NCBI RefSeq assembly: GCF_018687635.1 | Contig: NZ_CP061300.1 | Location: 1,261,424-1,325,423 of the forward strand | Source of the DNA: Polynucleobacter sp. MWH-Braz-FAM2G | Lineage (GTDB): Bacteria > Pseudomonadota > Gammaproteobacteria > Burkholderiales > Burkholderiaceae | Length of the DNA stretch: 64,000 bases | Direction: 5' to 3' | Shown: in pieces, positions 37,960-47,535 of the stretch | How the letters are laid out: each line of letters starts with the position of its first letter | How positions within the stretch are numbered: position 1 is the stretch's first letter | The notes under the pieces: model-generated | What the model saw: only the letters and a program-made list of their open reading frames with translations | Database searches by the model: none | What the model was told of the DNA's origin: nothing | Position numbers and translations under genes: made by a program

Positions 37960-38325
37960 TTAAGCTATTGAATTCGATCCAGCTTTAACAAGCGCGTCGG
38001 AAAGATTTTGGTAGAACATCAACGCCAAATTGGTAGGCACTAAATGCTTCTTGCGTGAATCATCATCATCAGCAACCAAATCAATAAAACCTTTGGCAAT
38101 CAAGCTTTTGATACGTGCATGCAAGGTTGCCTGGGAAGCGATGGTTTTTAAGGCCGTTAAGTCGCCCATCAAGGGAAACTCATTGTTGTAATAGGCGGTA
38201 ATTAACCTGTCGAGCAACTCTCTCTCAACATGGTCCAATTTGGACGAGAGATTCATTTGGTCGAAAGATTCGGCCAATTGCACAAAACGCAAATAAGCGG
38301 GCAAGAATTTAGTAGATAATGACAT
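37960..38325 (-). CDS. Winged-helix (MarR-like) DNA-binding protein
   Basis: This 121-residue protein shows a helix-rich start (FLPAYLRFVQLAESF) and a winged HTH (LIKSLIAKGFIDLVADDDDSRKKHLVPT), where the wing DDDSRKKHLVPT resembles MarR-family wings. QATLHARIKSLIAKG would be the recognition-helix area. It is divergent from an orphan membrane sensor gene with only 23 bp between the start codons, so promoters must overlap coding DNA, or one start (for example M24 here, 38256) is internal. The likely role is local transcriptional control. Confidence 0.7.
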   Translation of the reverse strand: MSLSTKFLPAYLRFVQLAESFDQMNLSSKLDHVERELLDRLITAYYNNEFPLMGDLTALKTIASQATLHARIKSLIAKGFIDLVADDDDSRKKHLVPTNLALMFYQNLSDALVKAGSNSIA

Positions 38326-38348
38326 GACACAATGTTCATATATCAGCC

Positions 38349-38945
38349 ATGCCAGAACAAGGTAGTAATCTACTATTTAGTACAGGAGTTAAGGACCAAG
38401 TCCAGGCCTTCCTCTACGAAACCCTCCTTTCTGGAGCCACTTTTGCCCTCTTTTACCTCCTAAATCTCTACCTCACCACCTCGATAACCCCTTTATACGG
38501 GGCCCACTGGATTTTTCTCCCTGCTGGGATCAGACTGCTTCTTACCCTCGTTTTTCCCATTAGCGGGCCGCTAGGCATCGGATTAGCAGCTTTTTTAATC
38601 GCCTACTTTATACGCCTACCAGGTCAATTCGTTACAGCCCTCGGAATCGGCGTGACCGTAGGTCTAGCCCCCTATTTTTCCAGAATCATCGTAATTAAAC
38701 GATTCAAGATTCTTCCCGATCTCAGTAACATCAGCATTACGAAGATTTTTTATTGCACTCTGGTTTTTTCTTCACTAAGCGCTTTGTTTCACCACTCTTG
38801 GTTTGTTTATCGAGACTTAAGATCACCGGGCTTCAATGGCTTTTGGATTGAATTTACTGGCAATACGGTCGGGACGTTCTTAGTGCTATCCCTCTTTAAG
38901 ATCATCGCCTCCAAGTTTGTTCCAGAAAACCCACCCTCACGCTAA
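38349..38945 (+). CDS. Orphan MASE1-like integral membrane protein
   Basis: This 198-residue protein has about five to six hydrophobic helices. The segment YGAHWIFLPAGIRLLLTLVF closely resembles the core of MASE1 sensor domains (compare SLIWVPAGIGLALLL in the GGDEF/EAL protein at 18728). No output domain follows, and the chain ends just after the last helix (SLFKIIASKFVPENPPSR). It may be a stand-alone membrane sensor working with the divergent winged-helix protein, or a transporter-like relic. Function is unknown. Confidence 0.7.
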   Translation: MPEQGSNLLFSTGVKDQVQAFLYETLLSGATFALFYLLNLYLTTSITPLYGAHWIFLPAGIRLLLTLVFPISGPLGIGLAAFLIAYFIRLPGQFVTALGIGVTVGLAPYFSRIIVIKRFKILPDLSNISITKIFYCTLVFSSLSALFHHSWFVYRDLRSPGFNGFWIEFTGNTVGTFLVLSLFKIIASKFVPENPPSR

Positions 38946-38951
38946 GCACCC

Positions 38952-38978
38952 CCTTTCTACACCTAGAATGTAGAAAGG
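38952..38978. terminator. Stem-loop between convergent genes
   Basis: CCTTTCTACA (38952-38961) and TGTAGAAAGG (38969-38978) form a perfect 10-bp stem with a 7-nt loop in the 62-bp gap between the convergent MASE1-like and YciI genes. There is no T-tract on either side, so it may be an unusual bidirectional terminator or an RNA-stabilising hairpin. Confidence 0.5.
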
Positions 38979-39007
38979 AATCTGCCCTATGATCTTCAGT
39001 TACTCTT

Positions 39008-39310
39008 TTATGCCGGTGGAAATCCAGCCTTTTGCGGCCACATATTATTGAAGACATGAATGATCGGCTTTTCATAGACGCCGGCAATCGTAAATGGCTC
39101 ATTCTTTAGCCAATCCTCAACTTCACCACGATTAGCAAACTCCATTACTAACAAACTACCCAAAGTTGTCTGCCCATCGTCGGATGTCAATGGACCCGCA
39201 AATGCCATTCGATCAGCTTGTTTGGCCAAATAAGCGCGATGCTCAGGACGAATTTGCACTCGCAAATCTGCAGTGCCTGGTCGATCCATTAAGAAAATGG
39301 TGAAGATCAT
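39008..39310 (-). CDS. YciI-family protein
   Basis: ATG 39310 (MIFTIFLMDRPG) is chosen because AAGGA lies 7 nt upstream. The frame is open to 39367, but that extension lacks homology. The product is about 100 residues with the dimeric ferredoxin-like YciI fold: LRVQIRPEHRAYLAKQADRMAFAGPL, then GSLLVMEFANRGEVEDWLKNEPF and VYEKPIIHVFNNM. A conserved His (RPEHRAYL) and Asp (DDGQTTLG) match the presumed active site. YciI proteins are small enzymes or stress proteins of uncertain activity. Confidence 0.87.
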   Translation of the reverse strand: MIFTIFLMDRPGTADLRVQIRPEHRAYLAKQADRMAFAGPLTSDDGQTTLGSLLVMEFANRGEVEDWLKNEPFTIAGVYEKPIIHVFNNMWPQKAGFPPA

Positions 39311-39401
39311 TTTTTTCCTTTTATTACAGAAACATTTGTTGAAAGCTGCAAATAGATGGTCTTGCAAAGGTAATGCTACCGTAGCTTAAGGCATTTTTGG
39401 A

Positions 39402-42002
39402 TTATGTGTTTTGCTTAGCCAATATTTTGTAAAACTCGTTAATTGATACGGGCTTGAAATAGTAATAGCCTTGCACGTAATCACAACCTAGACGCCTCAA
39501 CCAATTTACTTGTTCGAGAGTCTCCACGCCTTCAGCAATTACTTTGACGCGCAATTTATGAGCCAGCGAAATAATACTCTCGCAAAAAGCGCTGTCTTTC
39601 GAGGAAAAGTCATTCAAATTAGACACAAAAGATTGGTCGATTTTTAAAAAGGCTACCGGGAATCTCCTGAGATATGACATTGATGAATAGCCAGTTCCAA
39701 AGTCATCCAGGGCAAAGCTCACCCCAGCCTGATAAAGTTTTTGAATATTTTCAACGGTCGCAAGGCTTTCATCCATCAAAACGCCTTCAGTAATCTCCAA
39801 AACAATTCGCTCAAGCGGGACATCAAATTTTGCAAGTTTTTCGATGTAGTCTTTACTATGCCTAAACTCCCTGGCGGAACGATTGACGCTAATCTGAAAT
39901 TGCTCATCAACAACATCATTTAAAGTTGCCAAGTCCATGCAGACCTTTTTGAGCATCCATGCGTCAATTTCTTCTATAAGCCCAACCTCTTCTGCCAAAG
40001 GAATAAATTCTCCAGGCTGCATATTCCCTCGAGTTGGATGATTCCATCGAACCAAAGCCTCTGCCTTGCAAACCTTGCCCGTTTCCAATTCAACTATTGG
40101 CTGATAATGAATTTCCCATTGCTCCTCCTTTAGAGCGATGTGCATTTCATTAATTAACTTCATTCTTCTGGCAGCGTCCTCTTGCATGGAGGCGGAGAAA
40201 AATGTATATCGATTGCGTCCAGTTTCTTTTGACACATACATTGCCTGATCCGCATACCGAATAAGCTCTTCAATATCCTGTGTGTCATCAGGATAAATCG
40301 CTATACCCAAACTAGCGCTCACGTAAACCTCTTCAGCCTGCAGCAGATATGGGGATGACAGCTGTTCAAGCACCTTTCTGGCCACCACTTCAACATCAAA
40401 GATTTGAACCAGGCCACTTAGAATGAGAGTAAATTCATCCCCACCCATTCTGGCTACGGTATCTACTTGACGAATAGCTTGGCTAAGACGAGATCCAACA
40501 ATACTCAACAACTCATCGCCTGCTGTATGCCCTAATGAGTCATTAATATCTTTGAAGTGGTCTAAATCCAAAAATATGAGTGCAAATTTTGCATCGCCAC
40601 GCTGAGATCGAATAGCCTCTTGATTAAGTTTCTCTAAAAATAAGCGGCGGTTTGGCAAGCCTGTCAGCCCATCAAAATTGGCCTGCTGCAATATTAATTC
40701 TTGATTATTTTTATCTCGAGTGACATCGTGAAACAACGCCACTCTAAAACACTCATCAGAATCTTTGGTGAAAATAGTATCTACTACCAACTGTTCAATA
40801 TAAATCTCACCATTTTTTCTTCGATTGTAGACTTCGCCCTTCCATGAACCTTTGGAATTAAGTTCGCTCCAAAAATTTCGCCAAAAATCTTTATCTTGAA
40901 TATCCGAATTTAATATATGCGGAGTCTTCCCAACCACTTCATCTAAATCGTATCCAGTGAGCTCAGTGAATGCTGAATTGACTGTCAAAATGATGCCATG
41001 CTTATCGGTAATGAGCATTGCTTCACTACTATTTTTATAGACCATAGAGGCTATATTTAGTGCTCTTTCACTGCGTTGCTTTTCTTCACCACGCCGCCAG
41101 ATCAAAAACGCAGCGAAAGCAATTAAGAAGGAAATTGCAACTACATAAGCAATAATAAGGTTGCGGTATTCATTTGCTGGGAGACCAGCCACTTCGGTTG
41201 ATTCGCCAGCCAAAATCGTCAGGCCATTTGCAGGAAGACGATAAAAACCGTAAAGACGGCTGATCCCATCATGCGCAGATTGCCGTTGAAACACCCCCGA
41301 AAAAGGAGCATTTGAGCCCATAAAAGGTAAATCTGTCAGCTTTTGACCATAACTTGACTCGTCAATTGGATAGCGGGCCATGCGCTCACCGGTATCCCGA
41401 ATGATAGATATCACATCGCCGTTATCAATCTTTAGTGTTTGAGCAAATAAGCCAAAGTGTTTAGGATCAACTGACGCCACAATCACGCCTGCAAATTTCC
41501 CATCTTTAAAAATTGGCCTAGAAAATTGAATAGACCATTTTTTTGAAACCTTACCAATTAATGGTTTGCTAATAAATAACTGGTCTTCGGTAGGATGATC
41601 TTGATGAACCTTGAAGTGCTCTCTTTGGGATAAGTCTGTTCTATCAGTGGCTGGCGCTAGGTTAGAAAACAATAGCCGTCCATCTTTATCAATCACCGCA
41701 ATTTGAAAAGCAATGTCTGAGATATTTTCATGCTTTGATTGAATATATTTAGAAAATACAGACCAGTCGCCAGTCCAAAATTGCCTTGAATCAAGCAATA
41801 TCTCATCCAAGCGCTTAATGGTGGAGGCTACATACTCACCAAATATTCTTGATCTAGAAATTACACGCTGCTCACTCTGATAATGCTCTTGCTCATTGTT
41901 ATGTTGAATTTCTAGAAAAGCAGTCGCCCACACCAATACTAGGCATAAAGTCGCAATAAGGCCAACTTTGAATGGCCATGTATATTTTCTTTCTAAATCC
42001 AT
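39402..42002 (-). CDS. dCache-PAS-GGDEF-EAL c-di-GMP enzyme
   Basis: This 866-residue inner-membrane protein has a first helix (about 12-32, VGLIATLCLVLVWATAFL), a periplasmic double-Cache sensor (about 35-280, with IAVIDKDGRLLFSN and VIVASVDPKHFGLF), and a second helix (about 283-305). A PAS domain follows (about 320-430), then a GGDEF domain with intact GGDEF (near residue 518) and RQVD inhibitory site. The EAL domain has KAEALVRW, DDFGTGYSSMSYL and AEGVETLEQ. Cache domains bind small extracellular ligands such as amino or carboxylic acids. It is transcribed alone, downstream of the tRNA-Ser terminator. Confidence 0.9.
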   Translation of the reverse strand: MDLERKYTWPFKVGLIATLCLVLVWATAFLEIQHNNEQEHYQSEQRVISRSRIFGEYVASTIKRLDEILLDSRQFWTGDWSVFSKYIQSKHENISDIAFQIAVIDKDGRLLFSNLAPATDRTDLSQREHFKVHQDHPTEDQLFISKPLIGKVSKKWSIQFSRPIFKDGKFAGVIVASVDPKHFGLFAQTLKIDNGDVISIIRDTGERMARYPIDESSYGQKLTDLPFMGSNAPFSGVFQRQSAHDGISRLYGFYRLPANGLTILAGESTEVAGLPANEYRNLIIAYVVAISFLIAFAAFLIWRRGEEKQRSERALNIASMVYKNSSEAMLITDKHGIILTVNSAFTELTGYDLDEVVGKTPHILNSDIQDKDFWRNFWSELNSKGSWKGEVYNRRKNGEIYIEQLVVDTIFTKDSDECFRVALFHDVTRDKNNQELILQQANFDGLTGLPNRRLFLEKLNQEAIRSQRGDAKFALIFLDLDHFKDINDSLGHTAGDELLSIVGSRLSQAIRQVDTVARMGGDEFTLILSGLVQIFDVEVVARKVLEQLSSPYLLQAEEVYVSASLGIAIYPDDTQDIEELIRYADQAMYVSKETGRNRYTFFSASMQEDAARRMKLINEMHIALKEEQWEIHYQPIVELETGKVCKAEALVRWNHPTRGNMQPGEFIPLAEEVGLIEEIDAWMLKKVCMDLATLNDVVDEQFQISVNRSAREFRHSKDYIEKLAKFDVPLERIVLEITEGVLMDESLATVENIQKLYQAGVSFALDDFGTGYSSMSYLRRFPVAFLKIDQSFVSNLNDFSSKDSAFCESIISLAHKLRVKVIAEGVETLEQVNWLRRLGCDYVQGYYYFKPVSINEFYKILAKQNT

Positions 42003-42149
42003 CGGACTTTGCTAAAAATAAATCAATCGCACAAGAAATACCTCCCCAATCATTAAAGGAGTGAACACTTTCATATGCTCTCATTTTGCGTATGATTTTT
42101 TTTGATCTACATCATATTGATATACGATTTATGCGTTGCATGCGGACAA

Positions 42150-42173
42150 AGAAAAACCACCCGAAGGTGGTTC
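42150..42173 (-). terminator. Intrinsic terminator of tRNA-Ser
   Basis: On the minus strand, AACCACC-TTCG-(G)GGTGGTT is followed by a run of T. The stem (42155-42161 with 42166-42172), UUCG-type loop and T-tract are classic. It lies about 10 bp after the tRNA 3' end. Confidence 0.88.
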
Positions 42174-42182
42174 CAAGCTACT

Positions 42183-42273
42183 TGGCGGAAGGGGCGGGAT
42201 TCGAACCCGCGGTAGGCTATTAACCTACGCACGCTTTCCAGGCGTGTGACTTAAACCGCTCATCCACCCTTCC
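42183..42273 (-). tRNA. tRNA-Ser (anticodon GGA)
   Basis: The minus-strand 91-nt cloverleaf has acceptor GGAAGGG pairing with CCCTTCC, anticodon stem-loop CACGC-CTGGAAA-GCGTG giving GGA, a long variable arm (GTAGGTT..AACCTAC-like pairing, typical of type II tRNAs), a TTCGAATC T-loop and an encoded CCA at 42183-42185. It reads UCC/UCU serine codons. Confidence 0.96.
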
Positions 42274-42330
42274 GGAACCTGTGATTATACGATTGCCGAA
42301 AGGGTTTGCCCCAAAAGCTAGTCAGAATGC

Positions 42331-44304
42331 TTATAAAGACTCTTTGAGCTGCTCCAAGATATGTGGATTTTCCAAAGTGGAAGTGTCTTGAGTCACTTCT
42401 TCACCTTTAGCAATTACACGCAACAAACGACGCATGATCTTGCCAGAACGGGTCTTCGGTAGGTTATCACCAAAGCGAACATCCTTAGGCTTAGCGATTG
42501 GGCCAATTTCCTTACCAACCCAGTTACGCAGTTCAGTAGCAACTTTCTTAGCTTCTTCACCTGTTGGACGACCGCCTTTGAGAACCACGAAAACGCAAAT
42601 CGCTTCACCAGTCAGATCATCAGGACGACCTACTACTGCTGCCTCTGCAACCAATGGATTCGCAACTAAGCAAGATTCAATCTCCATGGTACCCATACGG
42701 TGACCAGAAACGTTCAATACGTCATCGATACGACCAGTAATGGTGAAGTAGCCAGTATCTTTGTTACGGATTGCACCATCACCCGCTAGATATAAGTTGC
42801 CGCCCAACTCCTCTGGGAAGTAAGACTTTACAAAACGATCGGGGTCATTCCAAATAGTACGAATCATGGATGGCCATGGACGCTTAACAACCAAGATACC
42901 GCCTTGGCCGTTTGGAACGTCTGCACCAGCTTCATCCACAATCGCCGCCTGAATACCAGGCAATGGCAATGTGCATGAACCAGGAATCATTGGCGTTGCA
43001 CCTGGCAATGGTGAAATCATATGACCACCAGTTTCAGTCTGCCAGAAAGTATCTGCGATTGGGCAACGTGAGCCGCCAACATTTTCGTAGTACCACATCC
43101 ATGCTTCTGGGTTAATTGGCTCACCTACAGAACCCAAGAGACGCAATGAAGATAAGTCAAAGCTCTTTGGATGTACCGCTTGATCGTTGCTAGATGCTTT
43201 GATCAATGAACGAATCGCTGTTGGCGCAGTGTAGAAAATAGTTGCTTTGTGCTTTTGGATCATTTCCCAGAAGCGACCAGCATTCGGATAAGTTGGAACA
43301 CCTTCAAACACAATCTCAGTAGCACCAACCGCGAGTGGACCGTATGTAATGTATGAGTGACCTGTTACCCAACCAATGTCCGCCGTACACCAGAACACAT
43401 CGCTTGGCTTGATATCAAAAGTCCACTTCATTGTGAGAATCGCCCACAAGAGGTAACCACCAGTAGAGTGTTGTACGCCTTTTGGCTTACCAGTTGAACC
43501 AGATGTGTACAAAATGAACAATGGGTGCTCAGCACTTACCCACTCTGGCTCACATGTTGTGGCTTCGTTAGCTACGATTTCTTGCATCCAGACATCACGC
43601 CCTGCTTGCATGTTGATGTCTGTGCCAGTGCGCTTGCTCACGATCACATGCTTCACCTTAGGACACTCACCAGTAGAAAGCGCTTCATCGCAAATGGCTT
43701 TTAATGGCAATGCTTTACCGCCACGGAATTGGCCATCAGCAGTAATTACCGCTACTGCGCCAACGTCCATAATGCGATCACGCAAAGCTTGTGCGGAGAA
43801 GCCACCAAACACGACTGAGTGAATCGCACCAATACGGGCACAGGCTTGCATAGCCACAATGCCTTCAATAGTCATCGCCATATAAATGATGACGCTATCG
43901 CCAGACTTGATACCCATTTTGCGAAGTGCGTTTGCCATTTTGCAAACACGCTCAAGCATCTCTTTATAAGTTACTTTAGTAACGGTGCCATCATCCGCTT
44001 CAAAAATGATGGCAGTCTTATCGCCTAGACCAGCTTCAACTTGACGGTCTAAACAGTTGTAAGAAGCATTCGTTGTGCCATCCTCGAACCACTTATAGAA
44101 AGGGGCCTTAGATTCATCTAAAACTTTAGTAAATGGCTTCTTCCAGTAGATATTTTCTTTAGCAAGACGACCCCAAAACCCGTCATAGTCTTTCTCAGCT
44201 TCAGCACAAAGCTTGTTGTAGGCGTCCATGCCTGGAATTGCCGCACCCTTTACAAAATCAGCGGGTGGGTTAAAAACGCGGTTTTCTTGCTTTAATGGTT
44301 CCAT
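42331..44304 (-). CDS. acs: Acetyl-CoA synthetase (AMP-forming)
   Basis: This 657-residue enzyme activates acetate with ATP and CoA. It shows the adenylate-forming motifs [21 protein letters not shown] (P-loop-like), [48 protein letters not shown] and the C-terminal acetylation-site Lys in [12 protein letters not shown]. Length is standard for Acs. A GAGGG ribosome site precedes ATG 44304. It is divergent from the fumarase gene across 187 bp. It implies use of acetate, a common photoproduct in fresh water. Confidence 0.97.
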   Translation of the reverse strand: MEPLKQENRVFNPPADFVKGAAIPGMDAYNKLCAEAEKDYDGFWGRLAKENIYWKKPFTKVLDESKAPFYKWFEDGTTNASYNCLDRQVEAGLGDKTAIIFEADDGTVTKVTYKEMLERVCKMANALRKMGIKSGDSVIIYMAMTIEGIVAMQACARIGAIHSVVFGGFSAQALRDRIMDVGAVAVITADGQFRGGKALPLKAICDEALSTGECPKVKHVIVSKRTGTDINMQAGRDVWMQEIVANEATTCEPEWVSAEHPLFILYTSGSTGKPKGVQHSTGGYLLWAILTMKWTFDIKPSDVFWCTADIGWVTGHSYITYGPLAVGATEIVFEGVPTYPNAGRFWEMIQKHKATIFYTAPTAIRSLIKASSNDQAVHPKSFDLSSLRLLGSVGEPINPEAWMWYYENVGGSRCPIADTFWQTETGGHMISPLPGATPMIPGSCTLPLPGIQAAIVDEAGADVPNGQGGILVVKRPWPSMIRTIWNDPDRFVKSYFPEELGGNLYLAGDGAIRNKDTGYFTITGRIDDVLNVSGHRMGTMEIESCLVANPLVAEAAVVGRPDDLTGEAICVFVVLKGGRPTGEEAKKVATELRNWVGKEIGPIAKPKDVRFGDNLPKTRSGKIMRRLLRVIAKGEEVTQDTSTLENPHILEQLKESL

Positions 44305-44491
44305 GCTTCAAAGCCCTCTATCAAATAATCAATAATCTAAAATCAACAACAAATGCGAGAAAATGTCGCAAAATGACAGGTTTACACCCTCAAGACCTTA
44401 GAAGATAAGTGAAAACACTTGGGATTTGCTCTATGGCAAACCCTTAAAATAGGGCAAACCTTACTAATAATGTGGAAATAACCGTAAAACC

Positions 44492-46015
44492 ATGACCAAT
44501 ATCAAACAAAACGACCTCATTCAAAGCGTTGCAGATGCCTTTCAATTCATCTCCTACTACCACCCGAAGGACTTCATTCAAGCCATGGGCAAGGCATATG
44601 AGCTAGAACAGGGTCATGGCGCCAAAGATGCTATTGCTCAAATTTTGACCAATAGCCGGATGTGCGCAGAAGGCCATCGCCCCCTTTGCCAAGATACGGG
44701 CATTGCAGTGGTGTTTCTCAAAATTGGTATGAACGTGCAGTGGCCTGATGCCACCATGAGCGTAACGGAGATGGTCAACGAAGGCGTACGCCGCGCTTAC
44801 CTTAATCCCGACAATATGTTACGGGCTTCAGTTTTGGCCGATCCAGCAGGCAAACGCAAAAATACTGGCGACAACACCCCTGCTGTAATTCATTACGAGA
44901 TTGTTCCTGGCGATGATGTCGAAGTGATTTGCGCAGCCAAAGGTGGTGGCTCCGAAAACAAAGCCAAGATGGTCATGCTGAACCCTTCCGACTCAATCGT
45001 AGACTGGGTTCTTAAAACAGTGCCAACCATGGGTGCTGGGTGGTGCCCTCCCGGCATTCTAGGCATCGGCATTGGCGGCACTCCAGAAAAAGCCATGCTG
45101 ATGGCAAAAGAAGCTTTGATGGGTCCAGTAGATATTCAAGAGCTCATTGCTCGTGGACCAAAGACGCGCGCTGAAGAACTACGCCTAGAAATCTACGACA
45201 AGGTAAACAAGCTTGGCATTGGCGCTCAAGGTCTTGGTGGTCTGGCTACTGTTCTTGATATCAAGATCATGGAATACCCAACTCACGCCGCTTCATTGCC
45301 AGTTGCGATGATCCCAAACTGTGCTGCAACACGTCACGTGCACTTCCATTTACATGGCGACGGTCCTGCAAAACTAGAAGCCCCTTCTCTTGCTGATTGG
45401 CCTGCTGTTACCTGGACACCAGATGTTCAGAAATCAAAACGGGTGAACTTAGATACCCTCACTGCTGAAGAAGTGGCAAGCTGGAAACCAGGCGAGACAC
45501 TCTTATTGAACGGCAAGATTTTGACTGGTCGTGATGCCGCTCATAAACGCATTCAGGATATGCTCGCTAAAGGCGAAGAGTTGCCAGTCAGCTTTAAGAA
45601 CCGAGTGATTTATTACGTTGGCCCAGTGGATCCAGTACGCGATGAAGTCGTCGGTCCTGCAGGTCCAACAACATCCACTCGGATGGATAAGTTCACCGAA
45701 ATGATGTTATCGAAAACTGGTCTGATTTCCATGATTGGTAAAGCCGAACGTGGGCCAGAGGCAATTGAGGCAATCAAGAAACATAAATCAGCTTACTTAA
45801 TGGCAGTTGGTGGCGCCGCTTACTTAGTTTCTAAGGCCATTCAGACTTCTAAAGTCGTTGGCTTTGCAGATTTAGGTATGGAAGCCATTTATGAGTTTGA
45901 TGTAAAAGATATGCCAGTAACTGTTGCCGTAAATTCGGAAGGCATCTCTATGCATCATGAAGGGCCACGCGATTGGCAAGCTAAGATTGCTGGGATCCCA
46001 GTCAAAATTGCTTAA
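44492..46015 (+). CDS. fumA: Class I fumarate hydratase (4Fe-4S)
   Basis: This 507-residue single-chain enzyme interconverts fumarate and malate in the TCA cycle. It contains CAEGHRPLCQDTGIAVVFLK (one cluster Cys), AAKGGGSENKAKMVML, WCPPGILGIGIGGTPEKAMLMAKE and, in the C-terminal beta domain, VGPAGPTTSTRMDKFTEMML. The fused alpha and beta domains match FumA/FumB-type class I fumarases, not the class II FumC. The iron-sulfur cluster is oxygen-sensitive. The next gene, murI, begins 25 nt downstream. Confidence 0.94.
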   Translation: MTNIKQNDLIQSVADAFQFISYYHPKDFIQAMGKAYELEQGHGAKDAIAQILTNSRMCAEGHRPLCQDTGIAVVFLKIGMNVQWPDATMSVTEMVNEGVRRAYLNPDNMLRASVLADPAGKRKNTGDNTPAVIHYEIVPGDDVEVICAAKGGGSENKAKMVMLNPSDSIVDWVLKTVPTMGAGWCPPGILGIGIGGTPEKAMLMAKEALMGPVDIQELIARGPKTRAEELRLEIYDKVNKLGIGAQGLGGLATVLDIKIMEYPTHAASLPVAMIPNCAATRHVHFHLHGDGPAKLEAPSLADWPAVTWTPDVQKSKRVNLDTLTAEEVASWKPGETLLLNGKILTGRDAAHKRIQDMLAKGEELPVSFKNRVIYYVGPVDPVRDEVVGPAGPTTSTRMDKFTEMMLSKTGLISMIGKAERGPEAIEAIKKHKSAYLMAVGGAAYLVSKAIQTSKVVGFADLGMEAIYEFDVKDMPVTVAVNSEGISMHHEGPRDWQAKIAGIPVKIA

Positions 46016-46040
46016 TTCGTTAGTATTTACCGAGTAAGCT

Positions 46041-46847
46041 TTGGCGCTCATTGGGGTATTTGATTCTGGCGTTGGAGGCTTATCCATTTTGGATGAGGCT
46101 CTGCGTCAGCTTCCCCAGCATAGCTACATCTATCTTGCCGATTCAGCAAATGCTCCTTATGGAGAAAAATCGAGCGATTGGATTGCTGCCCGCAGTCTCA
46201 CTTTATGCAAGCATTTAGCAGGTAAAGGATGTGATGCAATCGTAGTGGCTTGCAATACCGCTACAGCCCAAGCTATTCAACAAATACGTAGTGCACTTGA
46301 TATTCCGATCATTGGCGTTGAACCTGGTATCAAGCCAGCTTCAATGCAGTCACAAAATAATATTGTGGGCGTTCTCGCCACCGAGGCAACCCTGAAGAGC
46401 GATAAGTTCAATGCTCTATTAGCAACGTTACCTAAAGGCTGCCAGTTCGTTAAGCAAGCTGGCGCGGGACTTGTTCCTTTAATTGAATCTGGTAAAGCCG
46501 ATAGCGAAGAAACCCTAGAGCTTTTGGCAAATCATCTTGAACCCATTCAAATTGCCGGGGCAGATACCTTGGTACTGGGGTGCACCCACTTCCCATTCTT
46601 AAGAAAAGCAATCCGTAAGCTGCTTGGTGAATCCATTACTCTGATCGATACCAGCGATGCAGTGGTAAGACAACTCAAAAGACAACTTGAAACCATTGAG
46701 CAAACACATCCTAGTAAAGAATGCGGGGAAGTCTTATTAATCAGCAGCAAAAATGCGGACTCCCTTTTATCAATAGCCCAAGAGTTAATGTCTACCGATT
46801 TGGGTTTACATTCGGTAGCAGCACGCATGTTGAGTGAGGCCCAATGA
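46041..46847 (+). CDS. murI: Glutamate racemase
   Basis: This 268-residue enzyme makes D-glutamate for peptidoglycan. The start is TTG 46041 (no ATG gives the conserved N-terminus ALIGVFDSGVGGLSIL), with a weak GAG upstream. The two catalytic Cys contexts are present: IVVACNTATAQA and VLGCTHFPFLRKAI. GEKSSDWI and SGKADSEETLELL fit the family. The stop overlaps the ATG of the TonB gene (ATGA at 46844-46847), suggesting translational coupling. Confidence 0.94.
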   Translation: MALIGVFDSGVGGLSILDEALRQLPQHSYIYLADSANAPYGEKSSDWIAARSLTLCKHLAGKGCDAIVVACNTATAQAIQQIRSALDIPIIGVEPGIKPASMQSQNNIVGVLATEATLKSDKFNALLATLPKGCQFVKQAGAGLVPLIESGKADSEETLELLANHLEPIQIAGADTLVLGCTHFPFLRKAIRKLLGESITLIDTSDAVVRQLKRQLETIEQTHPSKECGEVLLISSKNADSLLSIAQELMSTDLGLHSVAARMLSEAQ

Positions 46848-47530
46848 GCGCTCTTCTCAAAAAATTAGACGCCCATCTTCCGTTCAATAAAGCGGAACGA
46901 ATCATCATCTGTATTGTTGTGTTGCTGCATGCACTTCCTGCCTTAGAGTTTTTACACTTTAGCTCTAAGCCAGCCCCCTTGGATGAGGAGCGTGTGCCAG
47001 TAAATTTTGTCAATCCACAATCGGTTAGCAAGCCTGAGCAACCCCCCGCTACCACTCCACCTAAACCAAAGGAAGAGAAAAAGACAGTCAAGGAAAAAGC
47101 TGCTGAGAAACCAACTCCAACACAAACACAGCAGGCACAACAAACCCCAACACAAAGCCAGACGCAAAATAAATCAGAATCTCAACCACAAAACGCCTCA
47201 GTAGCCCCTGCAACTAGTGGTGGTGCTAGCGGCACACCAATTCAGACTGACATTGGTAAACTCGTAGTTGTCTATCAACCAGATGCTGATGCCTATTACC
47301 CCTCATTTTCAAAACGCTCTGGGGAGCAAGGTGCGGTTGTGGTGCGATTAATTATTGATGAAACGGGTAGCGTAGAAGATGTGGCCATCTTGCAGTCAAG
47401 CACCTTCCCGCGACTTGATCGTGCTGCCACTGAAATCGGCAAACGTTATCGCTTTAAACCTTTTTTAGTAAACGGTTCACCCCAAAGAATTTCAACCAAT
47501 CTTTTAATCAAATTTAATCTCAAGAATTAA
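46844..47530 (+). CDS. tonB: TonB-family energy transducer
   Basis: This 228-residue protein has one N-terminal membrane helix (about 20-38, IICIVVLLHALPALEFL), a periplasmic Pro/Lys/Gln-rich spacer (about 60-125, for example PPKPKEEKKTVKEKAAEKP), and a C-terminal TonB domain (about 145-228). That domain includes GEQGAVVVRLIIDETGSVEDVAIL, FPRLDRAATEIGKRYRFKPF and NLLIKFNLKN. It transmits proton-motive energy to outer-membrane receptors. exbB and exbD follow directly (5-nt and 1-nt gaps), forming the usual complex, although no receptor gene is in the window. Confidence 0.93.
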   Translation: MSALLKKLDAHLPFNKAERIIICIVVLLHALPALEFLHFSSKPAPLDEERVPVNFVNPQSVSKPEQPPATTPPKPKEEKKTVKEKAAEKPTPTQTQQAQQTPTQSQTQNKSESQPQNASVAPATSGGASGTPIQTDIGKLVVVYQPDADAYYPSFSKRSGEQGAVVVRLIIDETGSVEDVAILQSSTFPRLDRAATEIGKRYRFKPFLVNGSPQRISTNLLIKFNLKN

Positions 47531-47535
47531 TCATT

